From assembly GCA_964530695.1 (NCBI GenBank), contig CAZGYQ010000050.1:1-24900 (forward strand): a stretch of 24,900 nucleotides of DNA, in the 5' to 3' direction. The DNA is from VFBF01 sp964530695. Its GTDB lineage: Bacteria > Pseudomonadota > Alphaproteobacteria > Caulobacterales > Aquidulcibacteraceae. Positions 17,426-24,682 of the stretch are shown piece after piece. The notes below the pieces were generated by a model. The model was not told where the DNA came from and searched no databases. It was given only the letters and a program-made list of their open reading frames with translations. The position numbers were made by a program, and so were the translations under genes. Position 1 is the stretch's first letter; the number at the start of each line of letters is the position of its first letter.

Positions 17426-18103
17426 ATGAGCACTGCCAACGCCGCGAACTGGGCCTTCGGGAAACGCGCCTTTCACTGGGGTCTGGCGCTCGCCGTCCTG
17501 GTGGCGCTCGTGGCCCCCAAGCCCGAGGATGAGGGCGGCGGACTGGTGCACATTTTCGCCGGCACATTGGCTCTGGCGCTTGTCGTGGCGCGGATCGGGT
17601 GGCGGTTGCTCGGCGAGGTGCGGCCGTTCGTGAAGGACGCCTGGCGCGTGACATGGCCAGACCCGTCCAAGGGCGCGCGCGGTTTTGCACCCATCCTGAT
17701 GCAGGTCGTGCGCATCGCCGGCTTCCTGTTCCTGGCTCTCATCCCGGTCGCCGTCGGACTGGCTCTCGGCGGAATCGGGCAGGGCGAGGAGTCGCCGCTG
17801 CTGGAAGCGCATGAGGCCGTCGGCACGACGATCATGGTTCTTGCCATCGGTCACGCGGTCGCGATCGTCCTGTTCGCCCTCATCACGAAATACGACTTGC
17901 CCAGCGTCACCCTCCTTGGGGGTGCGCGATCCTTCTTCGAAGGCGGGACGCGCGGCGTGTGGGGGGTCGCCATCGGGACGGCATTGGGCGTGGCTGCGCT
18001 CGGCTATGTGTGGGGCCCATTCGATATCGCCGCCAAGGCCGCGACGCTGGCTGAACAGGAATCGGGCGAGGGCGAACACGGCGAATACGGCGACGATGAC
18101 TAG
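17426..18103 (+). CDS. Cytochrome b561-type membrane protein
   Basis: A 225-aa integral membrane cytochrome b of the bacterial b561/hydrogenase-b family. Four membrane helices carry likely haem-ligand histidines: H17 (KRAFHWGLAL), H42 (LVHIFAGTLAL), H129 (LLEAHEAVG) and H143 (AIGHAVAIVLF), compatible with two haems. There is a WRLLGEVRPFVKDAWRV loop after helix 2 and an acidic, His-containing C-terminal tail. Such proteins pass electrons between quinol and periplasmic partners. It shares its upstream region with the PepSY/two-component operon and a predicted regulator box lies 81 bp upstream, so it is probably a target of that system. A G-rich Shine-Dalgarno sequence precedes the ATG. Confidence 0.87.
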   Translation: MSTANAANWAFGKRAFHWGLALAVLVALVAPKPEDEGGGLVHIFAGTLALALVVARIGWRLLGEVRPFVKDAWRVTWPDPSKGARGFAPILMQVVRIAGFLFLALIPVAVGLALGGIGQGEESPLLEAHEAVGTTIMVLAIGHAVAIVLFALITKYDLPSVTLLGGARSFFEGGTRGVWGVAIGTALGVAALGYVWGPFDIAAKAATLAEQESGEGEHGEYGDDD

Positions 18104-18179
18104 CTGCGGGCGCGCCTGAGCCTGCGCTGGATTCACCTCACCCCCTTTGCGCCGCGCGCCAATCGCGCGACAATGGGTC

Positions 18180-18881
18180 ATGTCCGTCTGGTCGCGCATT
18201 GTCGAACTGGCCGCGCGCGCCTTCGATCCGGCGGGCGATGAGCCGGCTCAACCCACCAACGAGTGCGCGCCCGACGTCAACGACGTCGGCTTCACCGCGG
18301 CGGTGATCGGGCTCGCCGCGAAGATGGCCAAGGCCGACGGCGTGGTGAGCGATTCCGAGATGCTTGCGGCGTCGCGCGTGTTCCAGCCGCCGCCGGGGGA
18401 GGAGGCCGCGTTCCGCCGCGCCTTCCTGCTCGCCCGCCAGACGGTGCTCGGCTTTGAAAGCTACGCGCGCCAGATCGGGCGCAAGTACCGCGCGCGGCCG
18501 TGCCTGCTGGAGGACGTGCTCGACGGCCTCTTCCATATCGCTGCGGCGGATGGGCGCGTCGGGCCGCAGGAGATCGACTATCTCGCGCGCGTCGCCGAGC
18601 TCTTCGGGTTCAGCGAGCTTGAGTTCCGGCGCATCAAGGCCAGCAATCTCGGCGCCGACGCAGGCGACCCCTACGCCGTGCTCGGCCTGTTGCCGGGCGC
18701 GACGTTCGAGGAGGCGCGGCAGGCCTGGCGGCGGCTCGTCGCCGAGAACCATCCCGACCAGATGGCCGCGCGCGGCGCGCCGCCGCAATTTGTGGCGATC
18801 GCTGCCGACAAAACAGCCGCCATCAACGCCGCGTGGGCCGCAATACGTGAAGAATTCTCCACGCCAGTTGCAGCCGATTGA
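18180..18881 (+). CDS. TerB-like / J-domain co-chaperone (DjlA-like)
   Basis: A 233-aa soluble protein. The N-terminal half is a TerB-type helical acidic domain (VGFTAAVIGLAAKMAKADGVVSDSE and LFHIAAADGRVGPQEIDYLA, each with a D-G-V/R-V metal-loop-like motif). The C-terminus is a J domain (DPYAVLGLLPGATFEEARQAWRRLVAENHPDQM) with the HPD motif at 191-193 needed to stimulate DnaK. The order TerB then J domain is that of DjlA, but the N-terminal TM anchor of DjlA is not evident here. The ATG at 18180 is chosen as closest to the conserved domain. The Shine-Dalgarno sequence is weak. Confidence 0.87.
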   Translation: MSVWSRIVELAARAFDPAGDEPAQPTNECAPDVNDVGFTAAVIGLAAKMAKADGVVSDSEMLAASRVFQPPPGEEAAFRRAFLLARQTVLGFESYARQIGRKYRARPCLLEDVLDGLFHIAAADGRVGPQEIDYLARVAELFGFSELEFRRIKASNLGADAGDPYAVLGLLPGATFEEARQAWRRLVAENHPDQMAARGAPPQFVAIAADKTAAINAAWAAIREEFSTPVAAD

Positions 18882-18927
18882 CGCCGGCCTCCCAAATCCC
18901 GCCATGATGCGGGGAGAGGTTTTCGCG

Positions 18928-19221
18928 ATGAACACCGAGACGTTCGCAGACCGGCCCGTCGCCCCGTTGCCCCAGCCGCACCCCCCGCGCGCCGGCTCCA
19001 GCCGCGCGCTGACATGGCTGATCGCGGCGGTGTTCGGCGTGCTCGTGGCCATCGCGCTGGTCGTGGCGCTCGCGGCGGCGCTGGTGGTCGGCGCGGTCGT
19101 GGCGGCGGCGGCTCTCGTGCTGCGGCTGGCGCCGCGGCGGCGCACGGGTGGCGCGCCCGCGACGCTCGAAGGCAAGCGGACGCCGGACGGCTGGGTCGTC
19201 GAGGCCGCGCTGCGTCGCTGA
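18928..19221 (+). CDS. Small hypothetical membrane protein
   Basis: A 97-aa protein, MNTETFADRPVAPL, with a Pro-rich cytoplasmic N-terminus. One long or two close hydrophobic segments follow (about 33-73, Ala/Val/Leu-rich), then a basic RRR stop and a tail ending GWVVEAALRR. A good Shine-Dalgarno sequence (GAGAGG) lies 8 nt upstream. No family recognised. It lies between the J-domain gene and the DMT exporter on the same strand. Confidence 0.72.
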   Translation: MNTETFADRPVAPLPQPHPPRAGSSRALTWLIAAVFGVLVAIALVVALAAALVVGAVVAAAALVLRLAPRRRTGGAPATLEGKRTPDGWVVEAALRR

Positions 19222-19261
19222 GGGTTTCACTTCGGGCGACTCTTGCTCTACGCCTCGCCGC

Positions 19262-20152
19262 GTGACGCTGCGCGACTTCGGGCTTCTTTCGCTGATCTGC
19301 CTGTGCTGGGGCCTGAACCTCGTACTGACCCGCTGGGTCGTGCAGGACGTGCCCCCGCTGTTCTATGCGTTCGTGCGCTTCGCGCTGATCGGGCTGGTGC
19401 TGACGCCGTGGCTTCTGCCGGCGCCGCGCCAGCTGGGCACGGTGGCGGTGGTCGGGCTGTGCGTCGGCGGACTCAACTTCCTGTTCCTGTTTCTCGCGCT
19501 GAAGCTCGGCACGGCGTCTTCGGTGGCGCTGGCGGGGCAGGTGGGCCTGCCGTTCACCACCGTGCTGTCGATGCTCTTCCTCGGCGAGCGGATCGGCTGG
19601 CGGCGCGGGCTCGGCATGACGCTGGCGTTCGCCGGCGTGATCGTGATCGCATGGCGGCCGGAAGGCGTGGGATTTTCCGCGGGCGTCGCACTCGCGGTGG
19701 CGGCGGCGTTCGTCGGTTCGGTCGGCGGCGTGGTCATGAAGCGCATGGAGCACATCTCCTTCATGTCGCTGCAGGCGTGGACGGCGATGGTGTCGTGGCC
19801 GCTGCTGCTGGTGGCGTCGGGCGCGACCGAAACCGGCCAGATCGCCGCGGTGGAGGGCATGGGCGCGCCGTTCTGGTGGGTGGTCGGCTTCTCGGTGTTC
19901 GGCGTGTCGATCTTCGGGCACGGCATGTTCTACGAGCTGGTGAAGCGCTACGAGGTCACGCAGGTGGCGCCGCTGACGCTGATGACGCCGGTGTGGGCGG
20001 TGGCGATCGGCGCGTTCGCGCTGCACGAGCCGCTGACGCCGCAACTCTTGACGGGCGGCGCGCTCGCGCTCACCGGAGTGTTCATGATCGCCGTGCGCCG
20101 CAACATCCGCCTGCCGGACGCCGCCGCCATCTGGCGGAGATGGACAGCGTGA
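19262..20152 (+). CDS. DMT-superfamily transporter (EamA family)
   Basis: A 296-aa, ten-helix membrane protein with two EamA repeats. The first starts LRDFGLLSLICLCWGLNLVLTRWVV and ends near GMTLAFAGVIVIAW. The second starts about VALAVAAAFVGSVGGVVMKR and ends GALALTGVFMIAV. The family pattern ASSVALAGQVGLPFTTVLSMLFLGERI and PLTLMTPVWAVAIGAFALHEPL before the last helices is clear. Members usually export amino acids or metabolites; the substrate cannot be read from sequence. The start is GTG at 19262, at the first helix, without a convincing Shine-Dalgarno sequence. An upstream in-frame extension is Arg/Ser-rich and unlikely. Confidence 0.9.
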   Translation: MTLRDFGLLSLICLCWGLNLVLTRWVVQDVPPLFYAFVRFALIGLVLTPWLLPAPRQLGTVAVVGLCVGGLNFLFLFLALKLGTASSVALAGQVGLPFTTVLSMLFLGERIGWRRGLGMTLAFAGVIVIAWRPEGVGFSAGVALAVAAAFVGSVGGVVMKRMEHISFMSLQAWTAMVSWPLLLVASGATETGQIAAVEGMGAPFWWVVGFSVFGVSIFGHGMFYELVKRYEVTQVAPLTLMTPVWAVAIGAFALHEPLTPQLLTGGALALTGVFMIAVRRNIRLPDAAAIWRRWTA

Positions 20153-20183
20153 TTTCCTCCTTCATCCACCGCTCTTTTCCGTG

Positions 20184-20312
20184 CTTCCCCGCGAGGGGAA
20201 GCTGTCACGACGCAGTCGTGACTGATGGGGCGGCAAGCGCGCTTTCCAGCATTGAGCCGCCACCCCATCCGTCAGTCGCTCGCGCGACTGCCACCTTCCC
20301 CTCGCGGGGAAG
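20184..20312. repeat. Mosaic palindromic intergenic repeat
   Basis: A 129-bp imperfect inverted repeat built from smaller palindromes. CTTCCCCGCGAGGGGAAG opens it, TCACGAC-GCA-GTCGTGA follows, then GATGGGGCGGC. The right arm mirrors these with GCCGCCACCCCATC, CAGTCGC/GCGACTG and CTTCCCCTCGCGGGGAAG. This is a dispersed alphaproteobacterial intergenic element of the RIME/palindromic-unit type as I recall it. It sits between the DMT gene and the amidase gene and can act as RNA hairpins or a terminator. Confidence 0.85.
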
Positions 20313-20339
20313 GACTGAAGATGTTGTCAGACGTCACAC

Positions 20340-21149
20340 ATGAAGATCATTGATCGCCCTTCGCCGAACTTCGACGAGCGCAAGCTGCCGATATGGTTCG
20401 TCGTGCTGCACTACACCGGCATGAAGGACGCCGAGACGGCGTTGAAGCGCCTCACGGATCCCGCGCCGAAGGCCGGCGATTATCCGGGGCCATGGCAACC
20501 GGCCGACATCGATCCCGCGACGCCGCTGTCGCGCGTGAGCGCGCATTATGTGGTCGGCGAGGACGCGACGGTGTTCCGCGTCGTCGACGAAGAAAAGCGC
20601 GCCTGGCACGCGGGCGCGGGGAGCTGGGCGGGGCTGAGCGATCTCAATTCCTGCGCCATCGGCATCGAGATCGCCAACGGCGGGCACGACTATGGCCTGC
20701 CGCCGTATCCGGAAGCGCAGATCAACGCGGTGATCGACCTCGTCGGCGACATTCTCGCCCGCCGCGGACTTCTGCCGGAAAGCGTCATCGGCCATTCCGA
20801 CATCGCGCCCGCGCGCAAGGATGATCCGGGCGAGCATTTCCCGTGGAAGCGCCTCGCGGACGCGGGCGTCGCCGTCTGGCCGGATGCGGATGGTGTTTCA
20901 AGAATCGTCTGCAAGCGCGGCGATCGCGGCGAGGCCGTGCATCACCTGCACGCAGCGCTCGCGGCCTTCGGCTACGACGCGCCCGAGGATGAAAGCGCCA
21001 AGAAGGCGCAGTTCACCGAAGTCACCGAAGCCTGCGTGCGCGCATTCCAGCGCCGCTTCGAGCCCGACGCCTGCGACGGGATCGCGCGCGACAGCACGAT
21101 GTTGAAACTCGAAGCGCTCGTGGAGATGATCGAGGCGGGCGAGGAATAG
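20340..21149 (+). CDS. N-acetylmuramoyl-L-alanine amidase (AmiD/AmpD type) with peptidoglycan-binding domain
   Basis: A zinc amidase that cleaves the MurNAc-L-Ala bond. The 269-aa protein has Amidase_2 at about 15-165: Zn ligands H24 (VVLHYTGM), H152 (IGHSDIAP) and D162, with catalytic K160 (ARKDDPGEHFPW) and E110 (IGIEIANGG). A peptidoglycan-binding type-1 domain lies at about 190-255 (CKRGDRGEAVHHLHAALAAFGYD and ACVRAFQRRF). There is no signal peptide or lipobox, unlike E. coli AmiD, so a cytoplasmic muropeptide-recycling (AmpD-like) role is likely. Its last residues, EALVEMIEAGEE, recur in a small orphan fragment at 22774-22848. Confidence 0.92.
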   Translation: MKIIDRPSPNFDERKLPIWFVVLHYTGMKDAETALKRLTDPAPKAGDYPGPWQPADIDPATPLSRVSAHYVVGEDATVFRVVDEEKRAWHAGAGSWAGLSDLNSCAIGIEIANGGHDYGLPPYPEAQINAVIDLVGDILARRGLLPESVIGHSDIAPARKDDPGEHFPWKRLADAGVAVWPDADGVSRIVCKRGDRGEAVHHLHAALAAFGYDAPEDESAKKAQFTEVTEACVRAFQRRFEPDACDGIARDSTMLKLEALVEMIEAGEE

Positions 21150-21165
21150 ACCTCCCGCCGCACCA

Positions 21166-21183
21166 CGTCACACAGCTGTGACG
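21166..21183. terminator. Hairpin between convergent amidase and membrane-protein genes
   Basis: CGTCACA-CAGC-TGTGACG is a perfect 7-bp stem overlapping the stop codon of the minus-strand gene and 16 bp past the amidase stop. There is no T run on either side, so it is a candidate bidirectional terminator only. Confidence 0.4.
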
Positions 21184-21608
21184 CCGTGGCGCTTCAGCCT
21201 GAAGAAGTAGACGAGGAAGAGGGCCACGAACACGACATCGCCGGCGATGACGACGATGGCGAAGTCGGAGGTCCATCCGTTTCGCCACATGCTGAACAGG
21301 TTCAACGCAAACAGCGCCTTGCCCGCGCCGCCCATGGCGACGATGCCGGCGTGGCGCAGCGGATCACGCGCGACCATGAGGAAGCCGAAGCCGTAGAGCA
21401 GCGCCGTGCCCCAGGCGCCGCGATAGATGGCCACCGCCACCGGATCTGTCAGCGCCCTGCCGAACTCGCGCTCAAACATGCCGGCGCTGTCGATGAGGCC
21501 GGGCGCGGCGCCGGCGAAATTCCACAGCGCGGCGATCACGAAGAACGCGCGGAAGAACGTGAGTTCGCGACCCGCCATGCGGGGGGCGTCAGAAACCGTC
21601 GCCATCAT
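21168..21608 (-). CDS. Four-helix membrane protein of unknown function
   Basis: A 146-aa protein beginning MMATVSDAPRMAGRELTFFRAFF. Four hydrophobic segments are visible: FFRAFFVIAALWNFAGAAPGL, YRGAWGTALLYGFGFLMV, AGIVAMGGAGKALFALNLFSM and FAIVVIAGDVVFVALFLVYFF. The C-terminus is basic (RLKRHGVTAV). I do not recognise a characterised family; the shape recalls small DoxX-like or DUF proteins. ATGATGG overlaps the stop of the upstream DUF2147 gene, so the two are translationally coupled and presumably controlled together by the divergent TetR regulator. Confidence 0.8.
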   Translation of the reverse strand: MMATVSDAPRMAGRELTFFRAFFVIAALWNFAGAAPGLIDSAGMFEREFGRALTDPVAVAIYRGAWGTALLYGFGFLMVARDPLRHAGIVAMGGAGKALFALNLFSMWRNGWTSDFAIVVIAGDVVFVALFLVYFFRLKRHGVTAV

Positions 21609-22063
21609 GGGCCTTTCTGTTGCGAGGGAGAAACGCGGGTCCACACCTCGGTGCGGCAAAGCGGGCCAAGGCAGCCGGTGACGTGCATCTGGCGCGCGGA
21701 CGTCACGCGAAGCGAGGACCGGAATGTCTGTCCCGTGTCGGGATTGTAGAGGCGCCCGTCTTCCCAACCGCCGTTCGCGGGGGTCAGACCCCACAGGATG
21801 GGCAATCCGACCAAGTGCCTGCGCCGCAGCGATCGATTGGGGTTGCGCTGGTCGGTGGTGATCCCGCGCGTCGTCGCAGGCGCCGCCCACGCAAGCACGC
21901 CGCATGGCGAACCGTTGCAGTCCTGGATGTCGACGAGGGCCCCGTGCCGCTGCGTGCGCCAGCGCCCGGACACGTCTGCGGCCCCTTCGGCGCTTGCGGC
22001 CCCACAGAGCAGAAGGGCGACTATCGACGCTGTGGCGACAAGGAAGCGCATGGCCTGTTCCAT
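21605..22063 (-). CDS. DUF2147 family secreted protein
   Basis: A 152-aa precursor with a signal peptide (MRFLVATASIVALLLCGAASA). The DUF2147 pattern follows: DVSGRWRTQRHGALVDIQDCNGSPCGVLAWAAP, then LVGLPILWGLTP..GWEDGRLYNPDTGQTFRSSL and MHVTGCLGPLCRTEVWTRV. Family members are periplasmic or extracellular with no firmly known activity. Met5 (22051) is an alternative start and gives a cleaner signal peptide. It is divergent from the TetR gene; its start abuts the AT-rich palindrome at 22068-22083. It forms an operon with the membrane protein downstream. Confidence 0.85.
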   Translation of the reverse strand: MEQAMRFLVATASIVALLLCGAASAEGAADVSGRWRTQRHGALVDIQDCNGSPCGVLAWAAPATTRGITTDQRNPNRSLRRRHLVGLPILWGLTPANGGWEDGRLYNPDTGQTFRSSLRVTSARQMHVTGCLGPLCRTEVWTRVSPSQQKGP

Positions 22064-22067
22064 TAAT

Positions 22068-22083
22068 ATATATCGCGTTATAT
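22068..22083. promoter_or_regulatory. Likely TetR operator between DUF2147 and TetR genes
   Basis: ATATAT-CGCG-TTATAT is a 16-bp palindrome with one mismatched pair (7 of 8), in a 35-bp AT-rich island of a GC-rich genome. It lies between the divergent genes, 5 bp upstream of the DUF2147 ATG. The pattern TATAACGCGATATA is typical of TetR-family operators. Confidence 0.6.
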
Positions 22084-22144
22084 TTTATTATTTCCCGCTG
22101 TCAAGCGTTCGGCGCGCGTGGTCGTGCGCCTAAAGGATCCGCAG

Positions 22145-22774
22145 ATGAGTCCACCGCCCGATCCCAAGCCCCGCGGAAGGGGGCGCCCCGCCAGATCGCA
22201 GGCGCACATCGAGGATGTGCGCGCGCACATCGCTGCGTGCGCGCTCCGACTGTTTCGCGAAGAAGGCTACGCCGCCGTTTCCATGCGCCGGCTTGCGCAG
22301 GAAGCCGGTTGCACGGTGGTGACGCTCTACAAGTATTATGATCGCAAGATCGACGTCCTGCGCGATCTCTGGGCGCAGATGTTCAGCGAACTGTTTGACG
22401 ACCTGGACCGCCGGCTTGCTGCCGAGCGCGATGCTGTCGCGGGGCTGAACGCCATCGCGACCGGATATGTCGAATACTGGCTTGAGCGTCGCGACCGCTA
22501 CTTCATGGTGTTCATGTCGAGCGGGCTTACGCAAACGGACGTCAGCGTGTTCGTGCAGAATGATGCGTTGCTTCAGCGGTTCGCGATTTTCCGTGACACG
22601 CTCGCGCGTGCGCTTGGAAAAAAGGCGAGCGATGCGGACCTCACCCTGAAATCAGATTTGCTCCTGTGCGTTCTCAACGGCGTCGCGCACAACCTGATCA
22701 CGATCAGCGGCTATCCCTGGGCAAAGCCCGAGGAACTCGTGCGCGCCGCCGTGCGCGGCCTGCTGCGCGGTTGA
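22145..22774 (+). CDS. TetR/AcrR family transcriptional regulator
   Basis: A 209-aa repressor-type protein. The basic tail PKPRGRGRPARSQAH precedes the TetR helix-turn-helix (AHIAACALRLFREEGYAAVSMRRLAQEAGCTVVTLYKYYDRKIDVLRDLW, about 25-75). The ligand-binding helical part contains YVEYWLERRDRYFMVFMSSG and LLLCVLNGVAHNLITISGYPWAKPEELVRAAVRGLLRG. The ATG at 22145 is chosen because AAAGGA lies 7 nt before it; an upstream GTG at 22118 would add nine residues. It is divergent from the DUF2147/membrane-protein operon with a palindrome between, so autoregulation and control of that operon are inferred. The ligand is unknown. Confidence 0.88.
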   Translation: MSPPPDPKPRGRGRPARSQAHIEDVRAHIAACALRLFREEGYAAVSMRRLAQEAGCTVVTLYKYYDRKIDVLRDLWAQMFSELFDDLDRRLAAERDAVAGLNAIATGYVEYWLERRDRYFMVFMSSGLTQTDVSVFVQNDALLQRFAIFRDTLARALGKKASDADLTLKSDLLLCVLNGVAHNLITISGYPWAKPEELVRAAVRGLLRG

Positions 22775-22848
22775 TGCGAGACGTCGCCGGCGCGTTGGGC
22801 AATCCCGAAGCGCTGGTGGAGATGATCGAGGCGGGCGACGAGGACTGA
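22774..22848 (+). pseudogene. Orphan C-terminal fragment similar to the end of the amidase gene
   Basis: A 24-codon reading frame, ATG overlapping the TetR stop, ending PEALVEMIEAGDED. Bases 22806-22838 match 21110-21142, the 3' end of the amidase gene, at 32 of 33 positions in the same reading frame. It is probably a remnant of a second copy, or of a related gene, left by a duplication or deletion. It could instead be a small coupled peptide. Confidence 0.5.
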
Positions 22849-22853
22849 ACGGT

Positions 22854-24164
22854 TCAGACAAGCTCGCCGGTATCGCGCCGTTCTCTCCGCGAGGCCGCTG
22901 CCGCCGGCGCCGGGGCGCGCGCGTAGGCGATCGCGAGCGCGGCGCTCATCAGCACGATCCCCGCGAACAGCACCGTCCCGAACAACGGAAACCCGATCAG
23001 CGCCATGTCGCGCAGGTCGCGGTAGGCGATGTAGTCCGACTGCGCGCGTCCCACGCCCTCGATCAGCCCGTCGGCGCCCAGCGCGAGCCAGAGCCCGATG
23101 AGCGCGCCGTTGACGAGGCGCATGCCGAGCCGCGCGCGCTTCCAGTCCTTCGCGGCAGCGCCCGTCGCCAGCCGCAGGCCGCCGGCGACGACGATGACCA
23201 CGCCCACGCCGATCATCGAGCCCATGGCGTGGATGACGATGAGATTGGTGCCATGGACGAGGAGATTGACCTGCGGGATCGCAAACAGCACGCCGCTGGC
23301 GACCGATACGAGCGTCCATCCCTCGACGCTGCGCCAGAAGTCGTCGTCCGGCGCGCGCGTGTGCGCCGGCGGCTGTTTCGCGGCGAAGACCGGCCAGCGG
23401 CGCACGAAGGAGGTGACGGCGAGCAGGCTCGCCCCGAGCGCGATGATCTTGAAGATCAGCGGTTGCGGCGAGATGTAATGGTGGTGGGCGAAGGTGAACA
23501 GCACGCCGATCGCCGCGATCGCGTAGAGCGGCGCGCTGCGCAGCGGCTTGGGCTTGCCGCTGACGATCAGGACGCCGCACCCGTAGAGAAACGCGTTCAG
23601 CCCGGCGAACAGCGTGTCGACGCCGTGCCATTGTACAGAGAGATCGCGCACGACATCGCCCGACACCGACGGCAGCAACCAGAGCGCGGACTCGATCGTG
23701 CTTGCGAACACGAACAACGCGCCGAACCCGATCAGCCACAGCCCTTCCGGCGAACGGTCGCGCAGCACGCGCCACGCACGCGCGATCTCCAGCAGGATCA
23801 GCGCGAAGCCAAGGCCGAGCAGCGCGTTCCCGGCCACGGGCCAGGCGAAATACTCCCGGCCGCTGCCGGCGTGAAAAAGCACCGCGAGCGGTCCCAGCGT
23901 CACGAAGGCGAGCATCACAGCGGCGACCGGCGCCTCTGCGGGCCGGGCGCCGGCGTTCGACATCGTTCGCAGCACAAGGCCCGCAGCGCCCGTCAGCAGG
24001 CCGGCGAGCGCCAGCGTCTCGTGCAGCGGGCGCAGCCGCTCGAACGGCGGCAGCAGTCCGGCCGTGTCGGGGAAGGCCAGGCGCACGGCGCCGGCGAGGC
24101 CCGCGCAGCAGGCCAGCAGGAACGCCCCCGCCGCCGCGAAGATCAGCGCACGCGAACCGTTCAT
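22854..24164 (-). CDS. NorB-like haem-copper oxidase superfamily subunit I (divergent)
   Basis: A 436-aa membrane protein with about 12 helices that aligns with NorB/cbb3 catalytic subunits. Likely ligands are H48 (RPLHETLALAG, low-spin haem), H180 (QWHGVDTLFAG, metal-B site), H227/H228 (FAHHHYISP, metal-B site), and H304 and H312 (VHGTNLIVIHAMG, high-spin haem). Two features differ from cytochrome-c NO reductase. The HLWVE motif that gives the essential Glu is here HGVDT, and the HxH haem pair is here HAM. Family members of about this length are annotated as cbb3-type subunit I or NorB-like. True substrate (NO or O2) is uncertain. The start overlaps the stop of the NorC-like gene (ATGA), so the two form one complex. 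Confidence 0.82.
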   Translation of the reverse strand: MNGSRALIFAAAGAFLLACCAGLAGAVRLAFPDTAGLLPPFERLRPLHETLALAGLLTGAAGLVLRTMSNAGARPAEAPVAAVMLAFVTLGPLAVLFHAGSGREYFAWPVAGNALLGLGFALILLEIARAWRVLRDRSPEGLWLIGFGALFVFASTIESALWLLPSVSGDVVRDLSVQWHGVDTLFAGLNAFLYGCGVLIVSGKPKPLRSAPLYAIAAIGVLFTFAHHHYISPQPLIFKIIALGASLLAVTSFVRRWPVFAAKQPPAHTRAPDDDFWRSVEGWTLVSVASGVLFAIPQVNLLVHGTNLIVIHAMGSMIGVGVVIVVAGGLRLATGAAAKDWKRARLGMRLVNGALIGLWLALGADGLIEGVGRAQSDYIAYRDLRDMALIGFPLFGTVLFAGIVLMSAALAIAYARAPAPAAAASRRERRDTGELV

Positions 24165-24682
24165 GGATGGCCCGGCGCCGCAGGCTGGGGAGGCGCCGCA
24201 GGCTGGGGAGGCGCCGCAGGCTGGGGAGGCGCCGCAGGCTGGGTTGGCGCGGCGGGCTGCGGTGGCGCGGTCCGGCCGAACGCGTCGTCCGTGAGCGTGG
24301 GAAGGGGATAGGTCGCGAGACTGTCGACGTGCGCGAGGTAGGCGTTCACGGCAGCGATGTCCTCAGGCGGCAGCCCGCGCGGCGGCATGCGGCCGAGGCC
24401 GTAGGTCACGGCCGCCGCCACATAGTCCGGACCGCGCCGGCGCATGACGTTGGTGAGATCGGGGCCCATGTGCCCCCCGAGGCCGAACAGCGCATGGCAG
24501 CTCGCACAGCCGTTCTCGCGCCAGACCGCCTGACCGCGACGCGCGCCTTCGTCCAGCGCCGGAACCTGCATCGGGTCCTGCGCCGCGCCGGCGCTCTCAT
24601 GCGCCGCGAAATATACCCACACGGCGATGAGCGCCTGCGCCAGGCCCAGCATCGCAACGCGCGCGCCCACACCGAGGGCCAT
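24161..24682 (-). CDS. NorC-like membrane-anchored cytochrome c
   Basis: A 173-aa protein with a single N-terminal membrane anchor (about 8-27). One class I haem c domain follows: C59-A-S-C62-H63, ALFGLGGHMGPDLTNV (matching the NorC CxxCH...GPDLxNV pattern) and a probable axial Met99 (GRMPPRGL). The C-terminus is a run of QPAAPP hexapeptides. Expected role: electron entry to the NorB-like subunit encoded immediately downstream (ATGA overlap). GAGG lies 5 nt upstream of the ATG. It is 173 aa, longer than NorC (about 150), because of the repeat tail. Confidence 0.87.
   Translation of the reverse strand: MALGVGARVAMLGLAQALIAVWVYFAAHESAGAAQDPMQVPALDEGARRGQAVWRENGCASCHALFGLGGHMGPDLTNVMRRRGPDYVAAAVTYGLGRMPPRGLPPEDIAAVNAYLAHVDSLATYPLPTLTDDAFGRTAPPQPAAPTQPAAPPQPAAPPQPAAPPQPAAPGHP
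24175..24264. repeat. 18-bp tandem repeat encoding QPAAPP units
   Basis: Unit GCGCCGCAGGCTGGGGAG occurs three times perfectly (24175-24228), then as two degenerate copies to 24264. It lies inside the C-terminal coding part of the NorC-like gene and is length-variable by nature. Confidence 0.92.

Noticed and set aside
24175..24264. CRISPR array
   Set aside because: The units are head to tail without spacers and in frame with the QPAAPP coding repeats.
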